DNA of 64,000 nucleotides, from positions 78,735,055 to 78,799,054 of the forward strand of contig CM019826.1 of assembly GCA_009763385.1 (NCBI GenBank). Reading direction: 5' to 3'. Shown here piece after piece: positions 32,505 through 43,331 of the stretch (its first letter is position 1; every line of letters begins with the position of its first letter). The DNA comes from Coix lacryma-jobi var. lacryma-jobi. Its lineage: Eukaryota > Streptophyta > Magnoliopsida > Poales > Poaceae. The translations under genes were made by a program, and so were the position numbers. Below the pieces are notes generated by a model. It saw nothing but the letters and a program-made list of their open reading frames with translations, did not search any database and was not told the DNA's origin.

Positions 32505-35500
32505 ATGCCTGAGATCAGCGACGATCAAATTCTGGACGTGATCATGGATGACTTGCCGCCAGAGTTGAAAAGTTTAGTACAATAGGCCTGTGATGAATTC
32601 CAGCGCAAATGCTTGGCATCTTTCTCCAAGAACAAGAGCGGCAAAGTCTTCCAGAAGCAAGAATTCCCGAAGATTATTCTTCATCACCAATCCGAGCTGT
32701 CTAACAATGACGAAGAGGAAGCTATTCGAAAGATGACCGAATTAGTGTACAAAGCTGTATCGGAAGCCATGACCAATCATCAGGCAGCTTTCTTGAATAC
32801 TTTTCGTGCTGTCATGGTTAACATCTTCGGTCCAGCAGCGGATAAATGCTTTGAAGAAACTGCTGGTCCAATGCAAGGACCGCTATTGTTCCTGGTGCCT
32901 CAACGTCGAAAGGTTGCTGAAGGGGGCGGAGCTGGCCCAAGCATAGGTGAGGTGGTTCCTCATGAGACGCAACAACCTCCCCAGACATATGGCCAGGTCA
33001 CGTTCGGCACGACATGGAATGTCCCGCAATCAGCTTCTAAAATATCTCCTACAGCAAATAGGATACAGAGGAATATGTTTGGAGATGAATATCAGGAGTT
33101 CATCGATTATAGCTCAATTAATGCTCTTCCAAATCCAGGCTACAGGAGTTCAGCAGGACTACATCCTGGGGGGCAAGCACAAGCAGCTCCTGATTCAAAC
33201 ATTGACCTCATCATGCATAGGATGGCTGATATGACGCAAAATCAATTTGGCCTAAAGCCAAAGAATCAGTCATATGCTTACAAATCCCCTTACCCGGAAT
33301 GGTACAATCGGGTAGCACTTCCTCCAAGGGTGAAGCCTCCCACTGATTTTACCAAGTTTTCAGGCCAGGATGACACTAGCACTATAGAGCACATCGGCCG
33401 CTATTTGATGCAACTTGGGGAGGCTTCTACGGATGAAGCTTGGAGGATTCAGTACTTCCCATTGTCAATGACAGGACCAGCCTTCTCGTGGTTTGCTTCT
33501 TTGCTAGCAAATTCTATCAATACCTGGGCAAAGCTAGAACAGAAATTCCACTCATATTTCTTTACGGGTACCAGCGAAAAGAAGTTGGTCGATCTCATGA
33601 GCCTGAGGATGAAACCTGGCGAGACGCCACAAGAAAATTTGCGCCGATTCAGGGAAACCAAGAATCTTTGCTATTCTCTGAATTTGCCGGATGACCAATT
33701 GCCGGGGATAGCCATAGCTGGTATGTTGCCGAGTATCAAAGAGAAACTGTTCGGCATGGAGTTTGATGACCTCAGGCAATTATCACAGAGGTGATGTGGC
33801 TGCCGAGATGTATCAGGCTTTCCTGGAAGAAGCAACTGATTACAATGATGAAGATGAAATAGCTGCAGCCGAGATAGTCTGGGCTAGAGAGCCGACTCAA
33901 GTCAATCAGCGATGGCTAAGACAACAAAAAGGTACTTATGACTTTGATGTTTCCAAGTCAGATAAATTATTTGAGTACTTGTTGAAGGAAGAACGCATCA
34001 AGTTACCAGAAGGTCACCCTATGCTGCATCCCGAAGGAGTCAAGGACAAGAAGTATTGTGGTTTCCATAATACTAGATCCCACTCCATAAACGATTGTCG
34101 AGTGTTCAGGGTGCGCATCCAAAAAGCTATCCATGATGGGCATCTGAGGTTTGATGGAAAAATGAAGGTTGATGATACCCCTTTTGGACAGAACACTGTG
34201 TCTTTCTCTATTAGTATGGTCAATGCAGCTGATCCCAGAGGTAAGAGCAAAATGAATGTGTTAACCTCTGATACAGCGAGGGAAGCTGGTGCTGTTGACC
34301 CTGATCGGCAGATTACAAGTAAAGAGCTTCAGCAAAGGGTTCGGTTCCAAAATAGCCGAGCTGAGACGGGTGAAACTTCCAGACCCAGGGTCACGACGCG
34401 TATTCTATTGAATAAATGGCGTCGGGAATAGGAACGGTACCAGAAGCAGAGATTTTATGAAGAATAGAAGTTCCTGAAGAGACAACGAAGGTACGAAGAA
34501 GAAATGTACCGAGAAGAACGAGAAGATGTGAGGGAGCAAGAACAGTCTCATTGGGAATGCTCGTTCTTCCAGTATTGTTGGAACGAAGGTTTGAAGCTGC
34601 CTGTTAAGAACAACTGCCCTAAGTGCAGTAATCAATACTCTGAGTATAGGCAGTCTCGAGTCAACCGTCGTCCTGTCCATGAAAGGCTTGGGGCACGAGT
34701 CCCTGAGGACGGTCGGTGTTTAAAAATAAATAACTCTGAAGATAGGCAAGGAAGAGGATTTGCCAATCAAAGTTGGGCTCACACTGGAGAAGAAGAATAC
34801 TGCGAGTATATCTGGCAAAGAGGACAGTGGTGTCCACCGGGATTGAGAAGAAGCCAGAAAAGAAGGGTACATCGCCTAAGAAACAGAGAGTTAGAGCAGG
34901 CAAGTGCTAGAATAAAGCGAGTTTGGCGGCTTAAAGAGAAGCCGAATGGAGATGATCGTTCGGCTGATGCATGCATGGCTTTCTTTCTTCCATCAGAGTT
35001 TATAGCTCCCGAAGGTCAAGATGTCCAAGATGAGGTGTATTCAGATTTCGATGAAGATGAATATCAGGACTTATTGGCTCATCTCGTCCTGGCTCAACGT
35101 GCAGTATTCGATAAACCAACTAAGCATCGACACTTGAAGCCATTGTATATGAGAGGCTATGTTAATGGCGAGCCATTGACTAAGATGTTCATTGATGGAG
35201 GGGCTGCCATAAATATCATGCCATATACCACATTCAGAAAACTTGGGATGGCAAGTGAAGACTTATTGAAGACCGACATGGTGTTGAGAGACTTTGCTGG
35301 TAATTCCTCTGATACTCGGGAGCAGTCCATGTTGAGTTAACGATCGGAACTAAAACCTTGATCACTACCTTCTTCGTCATTGATGGCAAGGGGCATACAG
35401 TTTGCTATTAGGAAGAGATTGGATACATGCAAACTGCTGTGTACTATCAATTATGCACCAATTTCTCATCTAGTGGATTGGAGATGACATCGAAATTGTC

Positions 35501-35660
35501 CATGCTGATGATTCGGTGAGTGTTGCTAATGCAGAGCCCATTTACTGGGAATATGATGGTGTCAAGTGCTTCTCTGGAAAAGCTTGGGAAGCAGGTCCTG
35601 TGAATGTTTTCGATGAGGACCGACAACCGATTCAGACAATCGACTCTCAGAGCAATTTTT
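32505..35660 (+). pseudogene. Tat2 gag-protease, decayed
   Basis: Starts at ATG 32505 (MPEISDDQILDV). TAG at 32583; open 32613-33794; then a deletion of about 60 nt relative to Tat1 near 33790, joined at short AGGTGATG-like homology, shifts the frame. It continues 33763-34431 (TAG at 34429), has TAG near 34465, then 34504-35340. The protease has MFIDGGAAINIMPYTTF near 35185 and loses frame near 35325 by one base. Capsid motifs match Tat1 (YPEWYNRVALPP, LPGIAIAGMLPSIKEKLFG). The stops at 34429 and near 34465 are CAG in Tat1. Confidence 0.83.
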
Positions 35661-36540
35661 GAATAGATGATCCGACTGGTGGTAGTGGAGACTAAGTTTT
35701 ATCGGCTGACGAGGAATAAAGTGTTGGTAATAAAGCCAAATTAGGACCAATGTGTGCAAGTTTGGGTCTCGAGCGTGTTTTGAAGTTGATGGATTTTTAA
35801 AGGACTCTGTTTATTTCTCCATTGCCAAGGCTCAATAAAAGATCAGGAGGAATTTGTGCAAGGTGACGTACAACTGAAGCTTCTGATGAAATTAAAGAAT
35901 ATATGGAGGCGTTTCCTCAACTTGGTGATCGTTTCAAGTTGTACGTGGCGGCCGATAGCTTATTAACAGGATCGGCCCTTATTTCAAGTTTAAAGAGAGA
36001 AGATAAGTAGCAACTAGCTTTAGCCGAAAATGTTAAACCCGGAGAGGGGCATTCGGCTGCAGAGAAATTTTTTCATATATGCGTCACTCGTGGACTAAAG
36101 CTTCGGCACTATTTGTTAAAAGCCAAATGCGTGGAAATTGTATCTGGAATGGATTCAAGGATATTTTTGTACAGCCGATGTAAAGCATCGCCTTTAGCAG
36201 AAAAAATGTTCCAAGAAGATTAAGTTATAGCCGATATTACTTATATCGCCTTTAGTACAAGAGTGTTCATGACCCGGTGATCCTAGCGTTTTTCGAGTGG
36301 TAGGTTTGTTGGGGGAAGAGAAAGGTGAAGTGCAGTAAATAAGATGCCGAGTGACATGACACATCAAAAACGAGATCTAGTCGGCTAAGATGACGTCATG
36401 CGTTCGGGAAACATTTTCTCTGAAGAAATACTGCAATCGGAAAAATTACTGAGATAGTCGAAGATGCAGATAGACATTATTCAGAGGGGAACAAGTCTCA
36501 TATGTTACAAGCTTCACTCATAGATTTATCCTAATACAAA
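35661..36540 (+). other. Tat2 region where pol is missing
   Basis: Same layout as 21895-22744 in Tat1: short gag-pol-junction remnants and no RT or integrase. Nothing else is recognised. Confidence 0.55.
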
Positions 36541-37273
36541 CTACCCTTGAAATAATTTGTTCACAATGGATTGCGGGTCAGTAATCTCGGCAATAGCAGC
36601 AGCATGATTATCAGAGATTTCAAGGTCTTCAAATTCATCCGGATCCCCGCCTGCGAAGCCAACTGGTAGGAAGGAGTAATCTTCTTTGGTCCAAAAACTC
36701 ATTGCTGATAGCCCAAGTGAAACCCCGGTGTACACGCCTTGGATGACGGCCTGATCTATGTGGCCATCCACGGCGTGAAGACGAGCTTCAGCTGAATCCC
36801 CACGAGCATTCACCTTAAGGGCAACTCTGTTTGCTGCTGCTTTCAAGCGGTCATTCTCTGCAGACAAGGCTGACAAAAAAGGGGTATATTAGGCGGAAGC
36901 AAAATCGGGAGAAGGAGAAGAACCGAGATTCTGCTAACCTGTAATGATACTGCAGAGCTGTTTCCGTTGGTTTGCCCATTCAGCTTCCTCAATGCCATGC
37001 TTCTTGAATACATCTTCCAGTTCCTTCTAGACTTCGTCTTTTTCCTTGCAACACCGAGGGGTGTCCAAACAGGTCTGCTGGAGTGAATCATCAAACTCAA
37101 AATCTGGTGGCTTGGGAAAAGGTTGAAAGAAATCATTGGAGCTACCGTTTCTGGAGGAAGAACCCAAGCTCGACTGGGGGAGGATCCCGCTCTGGAGAGG
37201 AAACGGACAGTGAATCAGAGATAGACAAGCAAGAAAGCTACCGTAAGGGGGCAGGGAGTTCGTTTTTACCCAT
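36541..37273 (-). pseudogene. Tat2 second antisense gene
   Basis: Proposed exons 37273-37242, 37191-36939 and 36869-36541 with GT-AG borders. Starts MGKNELPAP. The last exon encodes ENDRLKAAANRVALKVNARG and VYTGVSLGLSAMSFWTKED. Its layout and the last-exon heptads resemble the neighbouring antisense gene (37983-38646), so the two may be an old tandem duplication. The joined length is not a multiple of three and an in-frame TAG lies in exon 2, so this copy is damaged or the splice model is imperfect. Confidence 0.45.
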
Positions 37274-37982
37274 GACGCCGTTGAGTTGATGCTTGGTTCC
37301 TCCTATTTTGTTTCTAACGTAATGACTGTCGTGGTCGCCATTGCCTGCCATTGATGGAAACACAAGCGGAAGATTTTCTCTTTGTTTTGAGCCGAAGCTG
37401 AGGGGTGGAAGTTTTCTGCGAGCCAAGCTATTTGGCTGAAGTCAAGAATGGCGGCTTGTGTAGGGTCATATTTTTAGGACCATGGCTTGCATACTGAAGG
37501 ACCAAGCATCAAAGTAGGGTTTTCACGGCTTATGGGCCGTTATTGGGCCAGGCCAGGTTTTTGATGATTAGAAGAGGTTATGACCCCAGAATCAGAAAGC
37601 CGATGGGATTCGGCTAAGAGTTGTTCAGTTTTAACTAGTAGTTTGGGAACTCATGCTACCGATTGACACTGAGAGCAGAGAGCTAAAGATCGAAAAATCC
37701 TTTAAGAGATACTACCTTGGTGACATCATGGATCGGAAAGCTAAGAGAAAGCCGGAACTTTGAATCTAAAATGACCGATTACAACAATTGTCTGCAAGGC
37801 GAAGGTATCTGATGCCATTATCAGCAATAGCCGATGTAGTAAACATCGCCGCTATAATGAAGATAAAGTCAGTGACTAATGCACAAAACAGAACACACAT
37901 TGATGAAATTACAGATTGATTTCAGGAGGACGAACAAAGGGACTTTTTATTCACAAAAGAGGGAACAAGTTACAGTAGAAAA

Positions 37983-38646
37983 TCAGTTCGTCCACCCTAT
38001 CCTGTTCCTAATCAGGAGGTCAAAGTCAAAAGAATCTGCCAGATCTGTTCCAGCTTCTTTCATGTCATCGACAGAGTGTGTCACCCTGTATTCTAACCCT
38101 CGCTCACAAACATCAAAGTTGCGGTAATCGGCACCGGAATGAATCCGAACAGCGTTAAAGGCGAGCATTGCGCCATAACCCATACCAACTCTGGAGATAT
38201 CAGGGAGAACTCGGTTGACCTCATTCACCCGCCTCAGGGCTGTTGTACCCAGTACATTGGCCGTGACGGCAAGATCAGCAACAGCAGCTTCGAGAAGATG
38301 AAGCTTAACCTCTAGAGCTAAAAAGGAGGAAGAGTCAGTAAAAGCGGGGAAAGAGAATGGGGAGAGAAATGATGAAGAATACTTACCGGCGGCCCGTTCC
38401 CGAGCGACATCACGCTCTCGTGAGATTCAGATGATTTCCCGATCCTTCCTTTCCAAATCGACTTGAAGATCTACGATCTTCGGGGTCAGGTCCTCGGGGG
38501 AGTCGTCACCGGTCCTCCTGAAACAAGAATAATAATTTGAGGACAGCTGTTTCATCTTTCGGGACAAAGATGATGAAGGGCAACCTCTTCTTAGAGGTGC
38601 TGGAAGCTCCAAACTCAGAGCTATGGCAGCTCGCTTCGGAAGACAT
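37983..38646 (-). pseudogene. Antisense three-exon gene of Tat2
   Basis: Exons 38646-38585, 38517-38387 and 38317-37983 (62, 131 and 335 nt), exactly the lengths in Tat1, with introns of 67 and 69 nt and conserved GT-AG borders. It encodes MSSEASCHSSEFGAS at the start and LPDISRVGMGYGAMLAF near the end. One TGA in exon 2 stands where Tat1 has CGA. Function unknown; see the Tat1 copy. Confidence 0.65.
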
Positions 38647-38899
38647 CCTCTAGTTGATTGGCGGATAGCAGGAGAAAAGAGGGTTTTTTTGGTTTTGAGA
38701 ATGGAGCAGAGGAGCTCAGAAAATACAAACCGATACAGAGTAAAAGGAGACTTTAAAGAATCCCAAAGGTGTATCGGGAGATGGATCGGCAAGTGTCACA
38801 ATTATGACGTTTGGAGGTGGATGCTTCCGGAGACTTCACGTCAATATGCGAGAAAAAGGAATTTTGGAATAAATATTTATCCCAAAATTATGGGGCATG

Positions 38900-40480
38900 T
38901 GTTGACACCGGATTTTCGCACGCACAAGAATATGACAAGTGGACCCAGCCAACAGAGAAGAAAGGATTCGGCAAGCAATCGGGTGACTATTTGGTCCTTA
39001 GGGTTTCGGTGAATGCTTATGCGGTCGGCTATTCTACAAAACAGTGGCTCCATTCGGGAGATGGATGTTGCAAGCAAAGCCGGCTTGCACGAGAAAACAC
39101 GTGATGGTGGAGGACGCCGAAAAGATCGGGAGTAGAATTTGTATCTTTCCATATTTTATTATATGAATCGTAATCGTTTAAGACTCGTATTTCGTCCAGG
39201 GTATAAATATGAACGTTCGACCATTGTAAAACTATTCACAACCACATCAATACTAACCGGCCCCGTGCCGTCTTCGAGTCCTTAGTCATGTCGTCGAGTT
39301 CTTCGAGATGAATCATCGACCCGTTGACCTCAGTAACTACCGGCAACCTTGCTATCATGTCTAGTATCATGCGGTGGATTTAGATATGATGCAAGTAGTC
39401 TCGTATGTTAAGCTTAGTATCGTGCGGTGGATTTAAGCTTATGACGGGAAGTTTTTGCTTGTGCCTTGTATCGTGCGGTGGATTAAGTCATGAGTAAAAA
39501 TAGTTATCGGCTCTATTAGATTTGGCAGATCTGATAGATTCATTAAGTTATCATGTGTTATATGTTTTATTTATTTAATTCTTGTAACACTCTTTTGCCC
39601 AATCTAGATTGATCTTTGTTCGGCCTTGTTCCACAAGCTTGTTTGTGCTTCTGCTAATCATAATATCATGATGGCCGGATCAACTTTCAATCCAGATTGT
39701 TACATGTCGCGGGTTCATGCATGTTAATTACGATTACTCTTTGATCAAACTAGGTATCGTGCGGCAGATGCAGGTTTTAGATTAGATTAATCATGCTTGC
39801 TTGTTTGTTCTTTCTTCATGGACCCCAATTCGGCTGGTTTGCCGATTTTGGTTATGCTTACACGAGTAACGAGCTTTTATAGATCTGTTCAAATATACGC
39901 ATGCTTTTAGCTTATTATAATTAGATTGTATCATGCGGTGGATTAATCTAATTATAAGAAGTGGTGTGGACTTATGGCAAGTGGTATCATGCGGTGGATT
40001 AGCTTCGCTTGAGTTTATGCCTGACGGGTTTATGAAGACTAAACGTACGGCAGATTAGTTGGATTAGCCTATGCATGTGTTATTTGAATAGATCTATTTT
40101 TGTAAGTTACCTGTTTATAACATCTTTATTTCGTTCAAAGTGTGTCTCCTTTTACATACGCATTCGGCAGTTAAATATGCTTTACGCACTCTTTTTTTCA
40201 TACTTCCCGAATGATTTTACAAACATGCTTTGACAGACAGCTTCTATAGTTGTGTGCCGTCGTGATTGGCTTTCTAAGCCGTACATATGGAACTGTCTGG
40301 TCTCACCCGGCATGTTCCAGAGGTATTCTCACGTTTTTATACCTTGTTGGTTTTCAGGTCAAACCGACTGGCACGTCTCCGGAATCAACATACTCCGGGC
40401 ACCTGATTGAAGGCAGCTTTTCGGCTTGTTGTGTGCTTGGCGCGAGGTGCCACGTTTTGCTGCCATGTTTTGCGTCAACA
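38900..40480 (+). repeat. 3' LTR of Tat2
   Basis: 1581 bp, preceded by AAAATTATGGGGCATG. It carries the hairpin array and a short tandem duplication near its end (GTTTTGCTGCCATGTTTTGC, about 40454-40473) absent from the 5' LTR. Confidence 0.92.
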
Positions 40481-40485
40481 ATAGG

Positions 40486-42231
40486 GATGTGGAGTTTGCT
40501 ATAGAGTTAATCCCTGGAACGGCACCCATTTCTCGGAGGCCGTATAGGATGCCAGCTAACGAGCTAGCAGAGCTCAAGACTCAGTTGCAAGAGCTCTTGG
40601 ATAAGGGTTTGATATGTCCTAGTTCGTCACCTTGGGGATGTCCCGCCATCTTTGTGAAGAAGAAGGACAAAACTTTAAGGATGTGTGTGGACTACAGACC
40701 GCTTAATGCAGTAACTATAAAGAACAAATATCCCTTACCCTGAATGGACGTGTTGTTCGATCAGTTATCAAAGGCAAAAGTGTTCTCCAAGATCGACTTG
40801 AGGTCAGGCTACCACCAGATCAAGATTAGAAGGGAGGATATACCAAAAACAGCTTTCTCCACCAGATATGGACTCTATGAGTATCTAGTTATGTCCTTTG
40901 GACTGACAAATGCGCCGGCACATTTCATGTATCTGATGAATTCCGTCTTCATGCCTGAGTTGGATAAGTTTGTTGTGGTGTTTATTGATGACATCTTGGT
41001 GTACTCTGAAAATGAGAAGGATCATGCTGAGCATCTACGAGTCGTCTTAGCTCGACTTCGAGAGCACAAGTTGTATGCTAAGTTTAGCATGTGTGAATTT
41101 TGGTTAAAGAAAGTACCCTTTCTCGGACACGTCCTTTCAGAAGAAGGAATTTCTGTGGATCCCACGAAGGTACAGTAAGTTATGGATTGGCAAGCACCCA
41201 CTAACGTACATGAGGTACGCAGCTTTCTAGGATTGGTCGCATACTACCGTCGGTTCATTCCGGATTTCTCAAGGGTCGCAAAACCGATGACTCGTCTAAC
41301 TCAGAAAAACAAAAAGTTTGAATAGACTCCAGAGTGTGAGGCAGCATTTCGCACTCTGCGAACCTTGTTAACTTCGGCGCCAGTTTTGGCTCAACCAGAT
41401 TTGGAGGAACCTTTTGATGTGTTTTGTGACGCATCCAAGATTGGACTCGGATGTGTGCTTATGCAGAACGGAAGAGTTATAGCATATGCTTCGCGCCAGT
41501 TGCGACCACATGAAGAGAATTACCCGAATCATGATTTGGAATTGGCAGCCGTAGTTCATGAACTCAAGATATGGAGGCATTATCTTATGGGTAACCTATG
41601 TCATGTGTATACAGATCACAAAAGTCTGAAGTATATCTTCACCCAGCTAGAGTTGAACATGAGGCAGAGGAGATGGTTAGAGTTGATTAAGGATTACAAC
41701 CTAGAAGTGCATTACCACCCTGGAAAAGCAAATGTAGTAGCAGATGCCTTGAGTCGCAAGACTCATTGCAACTCTCTACAACCATTGTTGGAAGATGGAT
41801 TTAACCTTATGCACCCCGTTATGCTGAACAATATAACCATTCAGTGCACCCTGGAGAGTGACATCATTGAAGGACAAAAGACCGATGAAGAGATCTGCCA
41901 GATCAAGAAGAGGTTGGAAACCAGTAGTTCGTTGAACTTCAGAACAGATGAACAAGGAATTTTATGGTATAATCAAAGGTTGGTTGTTCCCGAGAACACG
42001 GAGCTGAAAGAAAGAATTCTGAATGAAGCCCACAATTCCAAGTTGTCTATCCATCCAGGAAGCAGTAAGATGTACCACGATCTGAGAAGAAGGTATTGGT
42101 GGTCAAAGATGAAGAAAGAAGTTGCAGCTTATGTCGCAATGTGCGATACTTGCTGCAGGATAAAGGCTATACACCTGAGACCTGCCGGATTGTTACAACC
42201 TTTGTCAATCCCAGAATGGAAATGGGAATAG
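40486..42231 (+). pseudogene. Tekay reverse transcriptase and RNase H
   Basis: Continues pol after Tat2. RT begins NRDVEFAIELIPGTAPISR; catalytic FIDDILVYS is at about 40981-41007 and the frame also shows SKIDLRSGYHQIKIR. Stops: TGA 40741, TAA near 41177 and TAG near 41323. RNase H has FCDASKIGLGCVL (Asp near 41428), DLELAAVVHELKIWRHYL and YTDHKSLKYIF. The integrase zinc region follows in the same frame (HNSKLSIHPGSSKMYHDL ... CDTC). Copies RNA into DNA for the element. Catalytic residues look intact but the frame is broken. Confidence 0.87.
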
Positions 42232-42237
42232 ATTAGT

Positions 42238-43319
42238 ATGGATTTCATCACAGGTCTTCCAACCACTCAAAAAGGACATGATTCTATCTGGGTTATCGTG
42301 GATCGGTTATCCAAAGTGGCTCACTTCATACGAGTCAAGACCACACATCGACCACACCAGTACGCGGACTTGTACATTCAAAACATCTTAAGGTTACATG
42401 GAGTTCCTAAGTGGATTGTTTCTGATAGAGGACCCCAATTCATAGCACGTTTTTGAGAACAGATGCACAAGAAACTAGGGACTTAGTTGATAAGAAGTTC
42501 CGCTTATCACCCACAAACCGCAGGACAGACGAAAAGAGTGAATGAAATTTTGGAAGATATCTTCAGAGCTTGTGTTTTATCCTCGGGAGAATCATGGAAA
42601 AGTGGTTACCGCTCGCAGAGTTCTCATATAACAATAGCTGCCAAGAAAGCATAAAGATGGCACCGTTTGAAGTTTTATATGGACGAAGGTGCAGAACCCC
42701 GGTAAATTGGGCTGAATCAGGAGATCGAGGATTTTACGGGTCAGATTATGTGAAGGATGCCGAAGAGATTGTACAAACAGTGCAACAACATATCAGGGCA
42801 GCGCAGTCACGACAGAAAAGTTATGCTGATACACGAAGGAGACCCTTGGAATTCCAAGTAGGAGATTATGTTTACCTTAAGGTCTTGCCCATGAGAATAG
42901 TCCAACGTTTTGGAATTAAGAAAAAGCTAGCACCCCGATATGTGGGACCATATCAGATCATCGCCAAAAAGGGAGAAGTAGCCTATGAAGTGCAGTTACC
43001 CCCAGAGATGAGCGCAGTGTTCCCCGTGTTTCATGTATCCCAGTTGAAAAAGTGTCTTCGAGTCCCGGAACAAGAAGAAGTTCAGATCCCAGATGTTGCT
43101 ATTAGATCAGATCTAGAATACTATGAACAACCTCAGGAGATAATGGATACCAAGACGCGAGAGACTCAAAACCGAACAGTGAAGACTTACAAGATTCTCT
43201 GGAGCAATCATGGACCCAGTGATGCAACTTGGGAAACCGAAGAGTACTTGCGCGTAAATTACCCCGCTTTTGTTAAGAAGTGGTACGTAACTCAAAATCT
43301 CGGGACGAGATTTCTTTAA
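42238..43319 (+). pseudogene. Tekay integrase core and chromodomain
   Basis: The integrase core begins MDFITGLPTTQKGHDSIWV (first Asp) and continues to VSDRGPQF (second Asp, near 42424). TGA at 42454 and a further TAG break it. The third acidic residue, usually GQTERVN in the clade, reads GQTKRVN here (AAA 42532-42534), so the catalytic Glu is lost. A frameshift near 42575 leads to 42570-43319, with the clade-typical MAPFEVLYGRRCRTP and the GPYQI box. A C-terminal chromodomain lies at about 43111-43291 (EIMDTKTRETQNR, KILWSNHGPSDATWE). In chromoviruses this domain directs integration to marked chromatin. Confidence 0.87.
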
Positions 43320-43331
43320 GGGGGGAAGGGC
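43310..43331 (+). other. Tekay polypurine tract
   Basis: TTTCTTTAAGGGGGGAAGGG just before the 3' LTR, the standard tract of the clade, priming plus-strand synthesis. It overlaps the end of the integrase reading frame. Confidence 0.85.

Larger units (their letters stand above)
30899..40480 (+). mobile_element. Tat2: non-autonomous Tat-lineage element inside Tekay pol
   Basis: LTRs 30899-32465 and 38900-40480 with exact target duplication ATAGG (30894-30898 and 40481-40485). The leader TTTTTGGCACGCCCGGTGGG follows the 5' LTR. It shares gene content and the pol-less layout with Tat1 but differs throughout, so the two are not copies made by local duplication. Confidence 0.93.

Noticed and set aside
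40459..40480. Alternative LTR end for Tat2 at the first TTTTGC
   Set aside because: The exact ATAGG duplication fixes the end at 40480; the extra bases are a short tandem duplication inside the LTR.
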